From NCBI GenBank assembly GCA_022791995.1, contig JAAWAD010000039.1, positions 1 to 64,000 on the forward strand: a DNA stretch of 64,000 nucleotides. Reading direction: 5' to 3'. This document shows positions 1 to 7,315 of this stretch, one piece after another. This DNA is from Lawsonibacter sp. GTDB taxonomy: Bacteria; Bacillota; Clostridia; Oscillospirales; Oscillospiraceae. Every line of letters begins with the position of its first letter. The first letter of the stretch is position 1. The notes under the pieces are model-generated. The model had not been told where the DNA came from. It did no database searches and was given only the letters and a program-made list of their open reading frames with translations. A program made the translations under genes and the position numbers.

Positions 1-116
1 ATCCGGGCCCGGGCCTCCTCCTCGGTGGCGGCCCGCCACACCTGGCCGATGAATCGGGACCGCTTCTCGATCAGCTCCGTCTCGCTGTGCCCGGTGGGGA
101 TGTAGTATCCTGTCAT
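1..116 (-). CDS. YigZ/IMPACT family protein, N-terminal fragment (runs off window)
   Basis: The reverse strand from an ATG at 116 reads 38 codons before leaving the window. The visible peptide has the opening of YigZ/IMPACT proteins: a short Tyr-rich start, then a stretch ending in EKRSRFIG and a following EEEARAR segment, the family's conserved KSRFIG...EEEA pattern. IMPACT proteins are conserved small cytosolic proteins of uncertain role linked to translation control. The start has an AGAGGTG ribosome site that overlaps the stop codon of the upstream regulator gene, 5 nt away, so the two are translationally coupled. Only the N-terminus is seen, so the family call rests on that motif alone. 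Confidence 0.7.
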   Translation of the reverse strand, partial: MTGYYIPTGHSETELIEKRSRFIGQVWRAATEEEARAR

Positions 117-121
117 GGCAG

Positions 122-316
122 TCACCTCTCGTTGGGGAATACTTCGATCTCCAGCGCCTCGCAGATGCGGAAAAACATCTCCAGGGACGGAGATTTCCTG
201 CCCCGTTCGATCTCGCTCAAGAATGTCTGGGTGATGCCCAGCTGCTTTGCCAGCCTATGTTGGCTCAGGCCGAGGGATTCCCGCTTCCGCTTGAGGATAG
301 ACCGATAATCTTCCAT
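122..316 (-). CDS. XRE-family HTH transcriptional regulator (64 aa)
   Basis: A single-domain Cro/C1-type helix-turn-helix protein. The HTH spans about residues 6-60, with the pattern LSQHRLAKQLGITQTFLSEIERGRKSPS typical of XRE repressors (read as recognition helix TQTFLSEIERG). There is no extra ligand or protease domain. The ATG at 316 is preferred to the TTG at 331 because a GGAAGGTGA ribosome site lies just upstream of the ATG. It is followed 5 nt later by the YigZ-type gene. Two copies of a 15-bp ATAGCTG palindrome flank the divergent promoters upstream, which suggests it represses itself and the divergent small gene. Function beyond DNA binding is not known. Confidence 0.88.
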   Translation of the reverse strand: MEDYRSILKRKRESLGLSQHRLAKQLGITQTFLSEIERGRKSPSLEMFFRICEALEIEVFPNER

Positions 317-336
317 GGTATCACCTTCCAAAACAT

Positions 337-365
337 ATTATAGCTGACAGCTATCCCTTTGAAAA
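337..365 (-). promoter_or_regulatory. Leftward sigma-A promoter for the XRE gene
   Basis: On the minus strand the -10 TATAAT is at 342-337 and a weak -35 TTTTCA at 365-360, spaced 17 bp. The first ATAGCTG palindrome (340-354) covers the -10 and part of the spacer, as expected for an autoregulated repressor gene. Confidence 0.6.
340..354. promoter_or_regulatory. Palindromic operator candidate 1
   Basis: ATAGCTG-A-CAGCTAT, a perfect inverted repeat with 7-bp arms and a 1-bp centre, lying across the -10 and spacer of the leftward promoter. A near-identical copy lies at 409-423. Inferred binding site of the adjacent XRE protein. Confidence 0.6.
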
Positions 366-369
366 TGAG

Positions 370-405
370 AGCTTTGAGCTCTTGACAGGAAAAGAGCTCA
401 AAGCT
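370..405. repeat. 14-bp perfect inverted repeat between divergent promoters
   Basis: AGCTTTGAGCTCTT at 370-383 is exactly complementary to 392-405, with an 8-nt centre. It overlaps the -35 and the start of the -10 of the rightward promoter, so it may be a further protein site or DNA hairpin rather than a terminator; no T-run follows. Confidence 0.7.
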
Positions 406-410
406 ATAAT
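382..410 (+). promoter_or_regulatory. Perfect-consensus sigma-A promoter, rightward
   Basis: TTGACA at 382-387, 17-bp spacer, TATAAT at 405-410. It points at the small gene starting at 467. Both hexamers and the spacing match the consensus exactly, so control must come from repression; palindrome 2 (409-423) sits over the -10 edge and transcription start. Confidence 0.85.
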
Positions 411-423
411 AGCTGATAGCTAT
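409..423. promoter_or_regulatory. Palindromic operator candidate 2
   Basis: ATAGCTG-A-TAGCTAT, the same 15-bp palindrome as at 340-354 with one mismatch. It overlaps the end of the rightward -10 and the expected start site, the classic position for a repressor. Centre-to-centre distance to copy 1 is 69 bp. Confidence 0.6.
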
Positions 424-466
424 CTACAGAAACAAGGACCGATGGACATTTCGAGGAGGATCATAG

Positions 467-703
467 ATGGAGATCAAAAAGACCACTTGGCTGGAGGACT
501 TCGACGAGACCCGCCGGGACATCCTGGAGGACGACCTCCTCCTGGACGCCCTGTCCGCATATCTGACCAGCGGCGGTGAGTTCACCCAGGGCGAGCGGGG
601 GGAGTATCTCCCCCAGGTGTTCCGCCGCCTGTGCGGCTATCTGTCCCAGCACGCCCTGGAGCTGCACCGGCTGGAGGAGCGGCTGGGGTCGGAGCTGCCA
701 TAG
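467..703 (+). CDS. Small protein of unknown function (78 aa)
   Basis: I do not recognise this protein. It is acidic, rich in Leu, Glu and Asp, has no membrane segment or signal peptide and is probably all helical. A strong GAGGAGGA ribosome site precedes the ATG, and a perfect-consensus promoter under two palindromic operators lies 57 bp upstream. Expression is therefore probably switched by the divergent XRE regulator, an arrangement seen for small effector or modulator genes. There is no partner on the same strand before the next promoter at about 730. It could be a toxin/antitoxin-like or phage-like accessory gene, but nothing in the sequence proves that. Confidence 0.6.
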   Translation: MEIKKTTWLEDFDETRRDILEDDLLLDALSAYLTSGGEFTQGERGEYLPQVFRRLCGYLSQHALELHRLEERLGSELP

Positions 704-729
704 CGGCAAAATTTTTCAGGGCTGTGCTA

Positions 730-758
730 TTTACTTCTCCACTTTCCTATGTTACACT
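730..758 (+). promoter_or_regulatory. Possible promoter for the YerC-like gene
   Basis: TTTACT at 730-735, 17-bp spacer, TACACT at 753-758; each hexamer matches consensus at 4 of 6 positions. Position suits the gene starting at 809. Confidence 0.35.
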
Positions 759-808
759 TTACACAAGTAAATTTCTCTGAGGACGCGATCGGGAAAGGGA
801 GGTGCGTC

Positions 809-1117
809 ATGGCGAGAGCGGACAAGCGGGCGCGCAGTATGGCGCTGTATGAGACGATCTTGAAGCTGAAGGATCTGGACGAGTGCTGCCGGTTCTTCGA
901 CGACCTGTGTACCCCAACAGAGCTGCGCTCTCTGGAGCAGCGGTTCGACGTGGCGGTGTATCTCCAGCAGGGACTGGTCTATCTGGACATCCTGGACCGG
1001 ACCGGGGCCTCCAGCGCTACGATCAGCCGGGTCCGGCGGTCCATGCTGGACAACGGCGCCGGGGGGATCATGCGGGAGGTCATCGCCCGGGAGGGGCTGC
1101 ACGAGAAAGACGAGTGA
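809..1117 (+). CDS. TrpR-like protein, YerC/YecD family
   Basis: A 102-aa DNA-binding protein of the TrpR superfamily. After a helical N-terminus (RARSMALYETILKLKDLDEC), residues about 30-85 hold the TrpR-type helix-turn-helix: LCTPTELRSLEQRFDVA followed by TGASSATISRVRR. YerC/YecD proteins are widespread in Firmicutes as small regulators of largely unknown targets. The ATG at 809 follows a GGGAGGTG ribosome site; an in-frame extension upstream to 749 has none. The gene lies 52 bp upstream of iorA on the same strand, so it may regulate or simply share transcription with the arylpyruvate oxidation genes. Confidence 0.85.
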   Translation: MARADKRARSMALYETILKLKDLDECCRFFDDLCTPTELRSLEQRFDVAVYLQQGLVYLDILDRTGASSATISRVRRSMLDNGAGGIMREVIAREGLHEKDE

Positions 1118-1169
1118 TCGGCCTCCCGCAAGGGGGCCTTGAATCATAAGGAGAAAGTAGGTTAGGACC

Positions 1170-2915
1170 ATGAAGCAACTGATGTTGGGCAACGCCGCCG
1201 TTGCCCGGGGACTGTATGAGGCGGGGTGCTGCGTGATCTCCAGCTATCCCGGCACCCCCAGCACCGAGATCACCGAGGAGGCCGTGAAGTACCCCGAAAT
1301 ATACTGCGAGTGGGCCCCCAACGAGAAGGTGGCCATGGAGACCGCCTTCGGGGCCTGCCTGGCGGGAAAGCGGGCCTTCTGCGCCATGAAGCATGTGGGG
1401 CTGAATGTGGCCGCCGACCCCCTGTTTACCATGAGCTACACCGGGGTCAACGCCGGCCTGGTCATCGGCGTGGCCGACGACCCGGGGATGCACTCCTCCC
1501 AAAACGAGCAGGACTCCCGCCACTACGCCCGCTCCGCCAAGGTGCCCATGCTGGAGCCCTCTGACTCCGCCGAGGCGCTGGCCTTCGCCAAGCTGGCCTA
1601 TGAGCTGTCCGAGGAGTTCGACACCCCGGTGCTGCTGAAGATGTGTACCAGGGTGGCCCACTCCCAGTCTATCGTGGAGACCTCTGACCGGGCGGAGCCC
1701 GAGATGAGGCCCTATGAGAAGAACATCGCCAAATATGTCATGATGCCGGGCAACGCCATCCGCCGCCACCCCTTTGTAGAGGAGCGCACCCGAAAGCTCC
1801 AGGCCTGGGCCGAGACCGCTGTCGTCAACCGGATCGATGCGGGGACAGACCAAAAAATCGGCATCATCACCTCCTCCACCTCCTACCAGTATGTGAAGGA
1901 GGTCTTTGGCGATACATACCCTGTCCTGAAACTGGGGATGGCCTGGCCCTTGCCCAAAGAGAAAATTTTGGATCTCGCCAGATCCGTGGAAAAGCTTGTA
2001 GTGGTGGAGGAGCTGGACCCCATCATCGAGGACCACTGCAAAGCCCTGGGCCTTGCCGTCTCCGGCAAGGAGGTGCTCCCCCTGGAGGGGGAGTTCTCCC
2101 AGAATCTGATCGCCGAAAAGCTGGGCGGAACGGTACATACCGGACGATCCATAGCCGACCCCATCCCCCCCCGGCCCCCCGTCATGTGCGCCGGGTGCCC
2201 CCACAGAGGGCTGTTCTACACCCTGAGCAAGAATAAGGTCACCGTCCTGGGGGACATCGGCTGCTACACCCTGGGGGCAGTGGCCCCCCTGTCCGCCATG
2301 GACATGACATTGTGCATGGGGGCCTCCATCTCCGCCCTCCACGGCTTCAACAAGGCCAGAGGCGCAGAGGCAGAGGGCAGAACGGTGGCCGTCATCGGCG
2401 ACTCCACCTTTATGCACTCCGGCATGACCGGCCTGGCCAACATCGCCTACAACCAGTCCAACTCCTCGGTGATTATTCTGGACAACTCCATCACCGGCAT
2501 GACCGGCCACCAGCAGAACCCCACTACCGGATACAACCTCAAGGGCGTCCCCGCCGGGAAGATCGACCTGGAGGGACTGTGCAAAGCCATGGGCTTCCGC
2601 CGGGTGCGGGTGGTGGACCCCTACGACCTGAAGGCCACCGATGCGGTCATCAAGGAGGAGCTGGCCGCCGCTGAGCCCTCCGTCATCATCAGCCGCCGCC
2701 CCTGCGCCCTGCTGAAGTATGTCGAGCACGAGGCTCCCCTCACTGCGGACCCGGTGAAGTGCGTGGGCTGCCGCAGCTGTATGAAGATCGGCTGCCCCGC
2801 CATCTCCATCAAGGGGGGCAAGGCCCAGGTGGACGATACCCTCTGCGTGGGCTGCGGCGTGTGCGAGCAGCTGTGCCCGGTGCAGGCGTTCCGGAGCACC
2901 AAAAAGGAGGGCTGA
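1170..2915 (+). CDS. iorA: Indolepyruvate:ferredoxin oxidoreductase, alpha subunit
   Basis: Catalytic subunit of the oxygen-sensitive enzyme that oxidatively decarboxylates aryl-pyruvates (from Trp, Phe, Tyr) to aryl-acetyl-CoA, reducing ferredoxin. The 581-aa length is normal. The N-terminal half has the pyrimidine-binding fold (SSYPGTPSTEI near residue 28), the middle has the thiamine diphosphate site (IGDSTFMHSG...NNSITGMTGHQ-like segment, about 405-445), and the C-terminus has two 4Fe-4S motifs: CVGCRSCMKIGC at 531-542 and CVGCGVCEQLC at 559-569. iorB follows after 3 nt. The downstream phenylacetate-CoA ligase and ACT protein fit an aromatic amino acid fermentation or reverse synthesis role. 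Confidence 0.96.
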   Translation: MKQLMLGNAAVARGLYEAGCCVISSYPGTPSTEITEEAVKYPEIYCEWAPNEKVAMETAFGACLAGKRAFCAMKHVGLNVAADPLFTMSYTGVNAGLVIGVADDPGMHSSQNEQDSRHYARSAKVPMLEPSDSAEALAFAKLAYELSEEFDTPVLLKMCTRVAHSQSIVETSDRAEPEMRPYEKNIAKYVMMPGNAIRRHPFVEERTRKLQAWAETAVVNRIDAGTDQKIGIITSSTSYQYVKEVFGDTYPVLKLGMAWPLPKEKILDLARSVEKLVVVEELDPIIEDHCKALGLAVSGKEVLPLEGEFSQNLIAEKLGGTVHTGRSIADPIPPRPPVMCAGCPHRGLFYTLSKNKVTVLGDIGCYTLGAVAPLSAMDMTLCMGASISALHGFNKARGAEAEGRTVAVIGDSTFMHSGMTGLANIAYNQSNSSVIILDNSITGMTGHQQNPTTGYNLKGVPAGKIDLEGLCKAMGFRRVRVVDPYDLKATDAVIKEELAAAEPSVIISRRPCALLKYVEHEAPLTADPVKCVGCRSCMKIGCPAISIKGGKAQVDDTLCVGCGVCEQLCPVQAFRSTKKEG

Positions 2916-2918
2916 GAG

Positions 2919-3491
2919 ATGGAGACCAAAAATATCATGATCGTCGGCGTGGGGGGCCAGGGCTCCCTGCTGGCATCCAAGCTGCTGGGACACCTTCTCA
3001 TGGAGCAGGGCTACGACGTGAAGGTGTCCGAGGTCCACGGCATGTCCCAGCGGGGGGGCAGCGTGGTCACCTATGTGCGCTATGGGGATGAGGTGGACTC
3101 CCCCGTCATCGACAGGGGAGAGGCGGACTATATCGTCTCCTTCGAACTGCTGGAGGCCGCCCGCTGGCTGAGCTACCTCAAACCCGACGGCCAGATCGTC
3201 ACCTCCACCCAGCAGATCGACCCCATGCCCGTCATCACCGGCGCGGCGGTCTACCCGGACGACCTGGTGGAGAAGATGCGCTCCGCCGGGGCCAGGGTGG
3301 ACGCCCTGGACTGCCTGAAGCTGGCCGAGGAGGCCGGGTCGGCCAAGGCGGTGAACATCGTCCTTATGGGCCGGCTGTCCCACTACTTCGACCTGCCCGA
3401 CGAGGCCTGGCAGAAGTCCCTGGAGGCCATGGTGCCCCCCAAGTTCATGGAGCTGAACAAGAAAGCCTTTGAGCTGGGAAAGAGGGCGTAA
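2919..3491 (+). CDS. iorB: Indolepyruvate:ferredoxin oxidoreductase, beta subunit
   Basis: The 190-aa gamma-type (pyruvate-ferredoxin oxidoreductase gamma domain) partner of IorA. It carries the family opening IMIVGVGGQGSLLASKLLG, followed by the conserved EVHGMSQRGGSV segment. It completes the aryl-pyruvate oxidoreductase heterodimer in the cytoplasm. It begins 3 nt after iorA, so the two are made together. Three unknown small genes follow before paaK, which is an unusual interruption because ior and paaK are normally directly linked. Confidence 0.95.
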   Translation: METKNIMIVGVGGQGSLLASKLLGHLLMEQGYDVKVSEVHGMSQRGGSVVTYVRYGDEVDSPVIDRGEADYIVSFELLEAARWLSYLKPDGQIVTSTQQIDPMPVITGAAVYPDDLVEKMRSAGARVDALDCLKLAEEAGSAKAVNIVLMGRLSHYFDLPDEAWQKSLEAMVPPKFMELNKKAFELGKRA

Positions 3492-3506
3492 AAGGATCGG
3501 CAAACT

Positions 3507-3923
3507 GTGAAGATCGTCGAGTTTTTCAAGGATTTGGGTTGGCTGCTTTACGCACTGCCCTTTGCCGTCCGGGCGAAGCTGAGACAGAAAAAATTGCCGC
3601 CCTATTTCGCAAAAAGCCTGCCGGAGCGGTATGTCAACGCCCAAATCTATGATGTCCGCTTTGACTGGTGGAGGGGACTGTGCTATGCGGACATCACCTT
3701 GGACTTGCGGGTGGATGGGTTCGACCCGACCGGAATTGACATAAACCACACAGAACGATTGAGGCAGGAGGCACGACGGATCGCGGAGGAGTATCTCAGC
3801 GATCCGCCAATTCCAGTCAACATCACCTTTTCTATGATGTTTCGGGATGGTTCTCCCAAATACCGGATAGAAGCAGGAACATTTCCACAGGAAAGGAGCT
3901 CTGAATGTACGCCTGCAAAGTGA
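3507..3923 (+). CDS. Protein of unknown function, paralogue of the gene at 4283 (138 aa)
   Basis: Starts at a GTG 15 nt after iorB with only a weak AAAGGA site. I do not recognise the family. The N-terminus (about residues 1-25) is amphipathic-hydrophobic, with a GWLLYALPFAV stretch that could touch a membrane. The C-terminal 85 residues align with the protein at 4283-4654: both have a Tyr-x-Ala-x-Ile/Asn-x-Asp-hydrophobic strand, a central helix, then DPPIPV-N versus EPPVPV-V, a strand, and an end reading G-x-FP/LP. It is therefore a diverged duplicate. It overlaps the next gene by 19 nt, which implies coupling. Possibly an immunity-like or accessory protein; that is inference. Confidence 0.7.
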   Translation: MKIVEFFKDLGWLLYALPFAVRAKLRQKKLPPYFAKSLPERYVNAQIYDVRFDWWRGLCYADITLDLRVDGFDPTGIDINHTERLRQEARRIAEEYLSDPPIPVNITFSMMFRDGSPKYRIEAGTFPQERSSECTPAK

Positions 3924-4261
3924 TGATGAAGGCCCCCATAGAGTCGGTAAAGGTCCGCTTTGAGGGATACGAGGACATGGAGTTTTCCCAAAAGGGGGAC
4001 TGGGTGCTGGCGGAGGACTCCTCCGGCACGCAGCTGTTCGGCTGGGAGGTGTCCGCCTGGCTGGAGCTGGCCGGAGAGGACGAGCTAATTTACGCCTACT
4101 ATGACGAGGACGGGAACGCGGAGTTTGTCTTCCTCCAGAACGGCCTGTGTATGCGGGCCTATCAGGAGTACGGCGGCGAGGTGGATACCGACGAGGGTGA
4201 GGATATAGACATTTCCAGCTGGTCCGACGTGGCTGACTTCATAGACGAGCATATGACATAA
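3905..4261 (+). CDS. Acidic protein of unknown function (118 aa)
   Basis: No family is recognised. The protein is strongly acidic (many Glu/Asp, with an EVDTDEGEDIDISS stretch near the C-terminus), predicted soluble, rich in short strands, and ends in a helix. There is a GGAAAGGAG ribosome site before the ATG, inside the end of the preceding gene (19-nt overlap). Size, acidity and its place between two paralogous small genes are like those of immunity proteins of contact-dependent toxin systems, but no motif proves it. It sits inside the ior-paaK operon and is read in the same direction. Confidence 0.7.
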   Translation: MYACKVMMKAPIESVKVRFEGYEDMEFSQKGDWVLAEDSSGTQLFGWEVSAWLELAGEDELIYAYYDEDGNAEFVFLQNGLCMRAYQEYGGEVDTDEGEDIDISSWSDVADFIDEHMT

Positions 4262-4282
4262 TTTTGGAAAGGACTGATTACA

Positions 4283-4654
4283 ATGGGATTTTTCTCCCGT
4301 CTCTTTGGCGGCGCCAAGAAAACAGAAGAGGTCAATGATGCAAACGCCCAGGCTCTGAAGCAGTTTTTCAAGGAGAAGCTGCCTGGAGAATTTACAATTT
4401 CTTCTAAGTATACCATCTCTATCACCCGCAGCGGCAAGGGGTACGAGGCCCGGATCAATATGGACATGACAGCAGATGGTTCAACCTATGACGGCTTTGG
4501 TCAGGAGAACTTTGAAGAGCTGGCGGACTGGGAGTCCGAGCGGATCTTCGAGCTGCTGCCCGAGCCTCCGGTTCCTGTGGTTGTGATCTTCGACATGGAC
4601 TTTGGCGGCAAGAATAAGGTCACCATGAACCGGGGCAGCCTCCCGACAAAATAG
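4283..4654 (+). CDS. Protein of unknown function, paralogue of the gene at 3507 (123 aa)
   Basis: Begins MGFFSRLFGG, a short amphipathic leader often seen in small Firmicute proteins (also in the DUF6348-like protein at 53766). Residues about 40-123 align with the last 85 residues of the product of 3507-3923, including the pattern YEARINMDMTADG against CYADITLDLRVDG and the shared PPxPV and final GSLP/GTFP elements. Function is unknown. It follows the 118-aa gene by 21 nt and precedes paaK by 60 nt on the same strand. The pair shows that a local duplication gave rise to this insert. Confidence 0.72.
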   Translation: MGFFSRLFGGAKKTEEVNDANAQALKQFFKEKLPGEFTISSKYTISITRSGKGYEARINMDMTADGSTYDGFGQENFEELADWESERIFELLPEPPVPVVVIFDMDFGGKNKVTMNRGSLPTK

Positions 4655-4714
4655 GGCAGAGCAACGCGGAAGTGTAACAATAGAAGAATAGAACGCCAGA
4701 AAGGAATGATCCCC

Positions 4715-6016
4715 ATGGAACGATACTATCAGCCCGAGATTGAGTGCGCGTCTCGGGAACAGATCAAGGCCTGGCAGGACGAGCGCCTTGTGAAGCAGGT
4801 GCGTCACGTCTGGGACAACGTGCCCTATTACCGGAAGAAGATGGAGGAGAAGGGCCTCACCCCGGATGATATCCGCTCCAGCGATGATCTGCACAAGCTG
4901 CCCTTTCTCACCAAAGCCGATCTGCGGGATGCTTACCCCTATGGCTTGGTGGCCAAGCCCCTGAAGGAATGTGTGCGCATTCAGTCCACCTCCGGCACCA
5001 CCGGCAAGCGGGTGGTGGCCTTCTACACCCAGCATGACATCGACCTGTGGGAGGACTGCTGCGCCCGGGCCATCATGGCCGCCGGAGGTACCGACGAGGA
5101 TGTGTGCCAGGTTTCCTACGGCTATGGTCTGTTCACTGGCGGCCCCGGTCTCAACGGCGGTAGTCATAAGGTGGGCTGCCTCACCATCCCCACCTCTTCG
5201 GGTAACACCGAGCGGCAGATCATGTTCATCCGGGACCTGAGCGCCACTATCCTGTGCTGCACCCCCTCCTACGCCGCCTACATTGGCGAGACCATGAAGG
5301 AGATGGGCCTCACCCCCGACCAGATCCCCCTGAAGGCGGGCATCTTCGGCGCGGAGGCCTGGTCGGAGGAGATGCGCCAGGACATCCAGAATACATTGGG
5401 GATTAAAGCCTACGATATCTACGGCCTGACGGAGCTGTCCGGCCCGGGCGTCTCCTTTGAGTGCTCTGCCCAGACCGGAATGCACATCAACGAGGACCAC
5501 TTTATTGCTGAAATCATCGACCCCGACACCGGCGAGGTCCTTCCCGAGGGGAGCAAGGGCGAGCTTGTCTTTACCTCCATCACCAAGGAGGCCTTCCCTC
5601 TGCTGCGCTACCGCACCCGGGACATCTGTATGCTCACCCGGGAGAAGTGCTCCTGCGGCCGCACCCATGTAAAAATGTGCAAGCCTATGGGCCGCTCTGA
5701 TGACATGCTCATTATCCGGGGCGTCAATGTCTTCCCGTCCCAGATTGAGACCGTCCTTCTGAACCACGGTTACCCCGCCAACTACCAGATCATCGTGGAT
5801 CGGGTCAAGAACACCGACTCTCTGGACGTTCAGGTCGAGATGACGCCCGAGATGTTCACCGACAACATGGGCGAGATCAACCGCCGGCAGAAGGAACTTG
5901 TGGACGGCCTGCGCTCTATGCTGGGCTTGGCTGCCAAGGTCACGCTGGTGGCCCCCAAGTCCATCGTCCGCAGCGAGGGTAAGGCGGTCCGCGTCATCGA
6001 CAAGCGGAAAATTTAA
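4715..6016 (+). CDS. paaK: Phenylacetate--CoA ligase family protein
   Basis: A 433-aa adenylate-forming ligase that activates aryl-acetates to CoA thioesters with ATP; with IorAB it can also run toward ATP formation. The AMP-binding P-loop STSGTTGKRV lies at residues 91-100, YGLTELSGPG is the adenine site, and the PaaK C-terminal region contains MLIIRGVNVFPSQIE. The ATG at 4715 is chosen because AAAGGA lies 9 nt upstream; the ATG at 4706 would have no spacing. An ACT protein follows after 12 nt. This ior-paaK-ACT order is common in anaerobes that metabolise aromatic amino acids. Exact substrate (phenyl-, indole- or hydroxyphenylacetate) cannot be told from sequence. Confidence 0.93.
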   Translation: MERYYQPEIECASREQIKAWQDERLVKQVRHVWDNVPYYRKKMEEKGLTPDDIRSSDDLHKLPFLTKADLRDAYPYGLVAKPLKECVRIQSTSGTTGKRVVAFYTQHDIDLWEDCCARAIMAAGGTDEDVCQVSYGYGLFTGGPGLNGGSHKVGCLTIPTSSGNTERQIMFIRDLSATILCCTPSYAAYIGETMKEMGLTPDQIPLKAGIFGAEAWSEEMRQDIQNTLGIKAYDIYGLTELSGPGVSFECSAQTGMHINEDHFIAEIIDPDTGEVLPEGSKGELVFTSITKEAFPLLRYRTRDICMLTREKCSCGRTHVKMCKPMGRSDDMLIIRGVNVFPSQIETVLLNHGYPANYQIIVDRVKNTDSLDVQVEMTPEMFTDNMGEINRRQKELVDGLRSMLGLAAKVTLVAPKSIVRSEGKAVRVIDKRKI

Positions 6017-6028
6017 GGAGGGAACATC

Positions 6029-6463
6029 ATGAGCATCAAGCAGATTTCCGTCTTTTTGGAAAATAAGCCCGGCGCTCTGTACGCAATGACCGGGGTGCTG
6101 GCCCAGAACCAAATTGATATGCGGGCCTTCTCTCTGGCCGAGACCAGCGATTTCGGCATCGCCCGGATCATCGTGGATGATGTGTACAAGACCACTACCG
6201 TTTTGAAGGAGGCGGGCTTCATCAACAATGTCACTCCTGTGCTGGGGGTTGCCATTCCCGATATCCCTGGCGGGCTGAACAAGGTGCTCCACGTCCTCAC
6301 GGACGCCCATGTGAATGTGGAATATATGTACGCCTTTTTAGGCGGCAAGGCTGTGGACCACGCCTATATGATTTTCCGTGTGGAGGACAACGCTGCGGCA
6401 TCCGCCGCTCTGGCCGCCCGGGGCATCCAGGTGGTGGAGCAGGAGGAAATCGAAAACCTGTAA
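6029..6463 (+). CDS. Tandem ACT-domain protein
   Basis: A 144-aa protein made of two ACT domains (about residues 1-70 and 72-143), each a beta-alpha-beta-beta-alpha-beta ligand-binding fold. The first opens with QISVFLENKPGALYAMTGVLAQNQIDM, the second with VLHVLTDAHVNVEYMY. Stand-alone double-ACT proteins bind amino acids and are regularly encoded beside phenylacetate-CoA ligase; here it likely senses an aromatic amino acid. A GGAGG ribosome site overlaps the end of paaK. It is the last gene of the ior operon and is followed by a strong terminator. Confidence 0.9.
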   Translation: MSIKQISVFLENKPGALYAMTGVLAQNQIDMRAFSLAETSDFGIARIIVDDVYKTTTVLKEAGFINNVTPVLGVAIPDIPGGLNKVLHVLTDAHVNVEYMYAFLGGKAVDHAYMIFRVEDNAAASAALAARGIQVVEQEEIENL

Positions 6464-6478
6464 CATAAAGCAAAAAAA

Positions 6479-6522
6479 CGGATTCCCCTTCGGCTGTGAG
6501 CCGGAGGGGAATCCGCTTTTTC
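6479..6522. terminator. Bidirectional rho-independent terminator
   Basis: A 16-bp stem with one mismatch (CGGATTCCCC... with ...GGGGAATCCG, 6479-6515), T-run on the right and A-run on the left. It lies between the convergent ACT gene and hisA. Confidence 0.85.
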
Positions 6523-6589
6523 TCGAAATCTTTTTGCAAATGGGAAAGCAAAGCTCCTGCGTGCCCGCCCGACAGAGCAGACGCTCCTC

Positions 6590-7312
6590 TTATCCGGCCT
6601 GGGGACCGGCCTCCCGGACGGCTTGGGCCAGGTCCACCGCCCCTGTATAATACGCCTTGCCAAGAATGGCCCCATACAGCCCCATTCCGGCCAGCCGGAC
6701 CAGATCCTCGTTGCAGGACACTCCGCCGGAAGCGATGATCCAGCAGGACACAGTCCGCTGAAGGGCCTCCAGTCGGGCAAAACTGGGGCCGGACAGGGCG
6801 CCGTCGGTGGCAATATCGGTAAAGATCAGGGTCTGAACCCCCAGAGACTCCATCGACCGGGCAAAGTCCAGGTAATCCAGGCCGGAGTCCTCCACCCAGC
6901 CGGCCGTCCTCACCCGCCCATCCTGGGTATCGACGCCTACGGCAATTTTTCCGCCGTACTGCCGGACCGCCCCCTGAACAAAATCCGGGTCCCTGACCGC
7001 GGCAGAGCCGATGACTGCTTGGGACACCCCCAGGGCAAAAGCCTCCTCCAGGTCGGCCATTGAGCGGATACCTCCCCCCAGCTCCACCTGGAGGCCCTCC
7101 CGGGCCACAGCCTGGACCAGAGCCCGATTCCTGCCGGCGCCGTCCTTGGCCCCGTCCAAATCCACCATGTGGACCCACCGGGCCCCCGCTGCCCGGAACG
7201 CCCGGGCGGTGGAGACGGGGTCCTCCGCCACCTGATGAACAGTGGCGAAATCACCCTGGAACAGACGGACAACCTTGCCGTCCTTTAAGTCAATGGCGGG
7301 CAGAAGAATCAT
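6590..7312 (-). CDS. hisA: ProFAR isomerase (phosphoribosylformimino-AICAR-P isomerase)
   Basis: Catalyses the Amadori isomerisation of ProFAR to PRFAR in histidine synthesis. The 240-aa length is normal for this TIM barrel. Catalytic Asp8 is in LLPAIDLKDGKVVRL; the second acid lies in AVGVDTQDGRV. Phosphate-binding loops are seen at ELGGGIRS and ASGGVSC. It starts 3 nt after the LtaS-like gene, so it is coupled to it. hisF does not follow: the run ends at the terminator near 6500. Other his genes must lie elsewhere. Confidence 0.95.
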   Translation of the reverse strand: MILLPAIDLKDGKVVRLFQGDFATVHQVAEDPVSTARAFRAAGARWVHMVDLDGAKDGAGRNRALVQAVAREGLQVELGGGIRSMADLEEAFALGVSQAVIGSAAVRDPDFVQGAVRQYGGKIAVGVDTQDGRVRTAGWVEDSGLDYLDFARSMESLGVQTLIFTDIATDGALSGPSFARLEALQRTVSCWIIASGGVSCNEDLVRLAGMGLYGAILGKAYYTGAVDLAQAVREAGPQAG

Positions 7313-7315
7313 AAG

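Noticed and set aside
1080..3749. Very long open frame on the minus strand opposite iorA-iorB
   Set aside because: It is antisense to two clear enzymes, is rich in Gly, His and Leu as expected from GC-rich shadow frames, and matches no family.
4481..6310. 609-codon minus-strand frame opposite paaK
   Set aside because: Shadow of paaK; composition is biased and no ribosome site or domain is visible.
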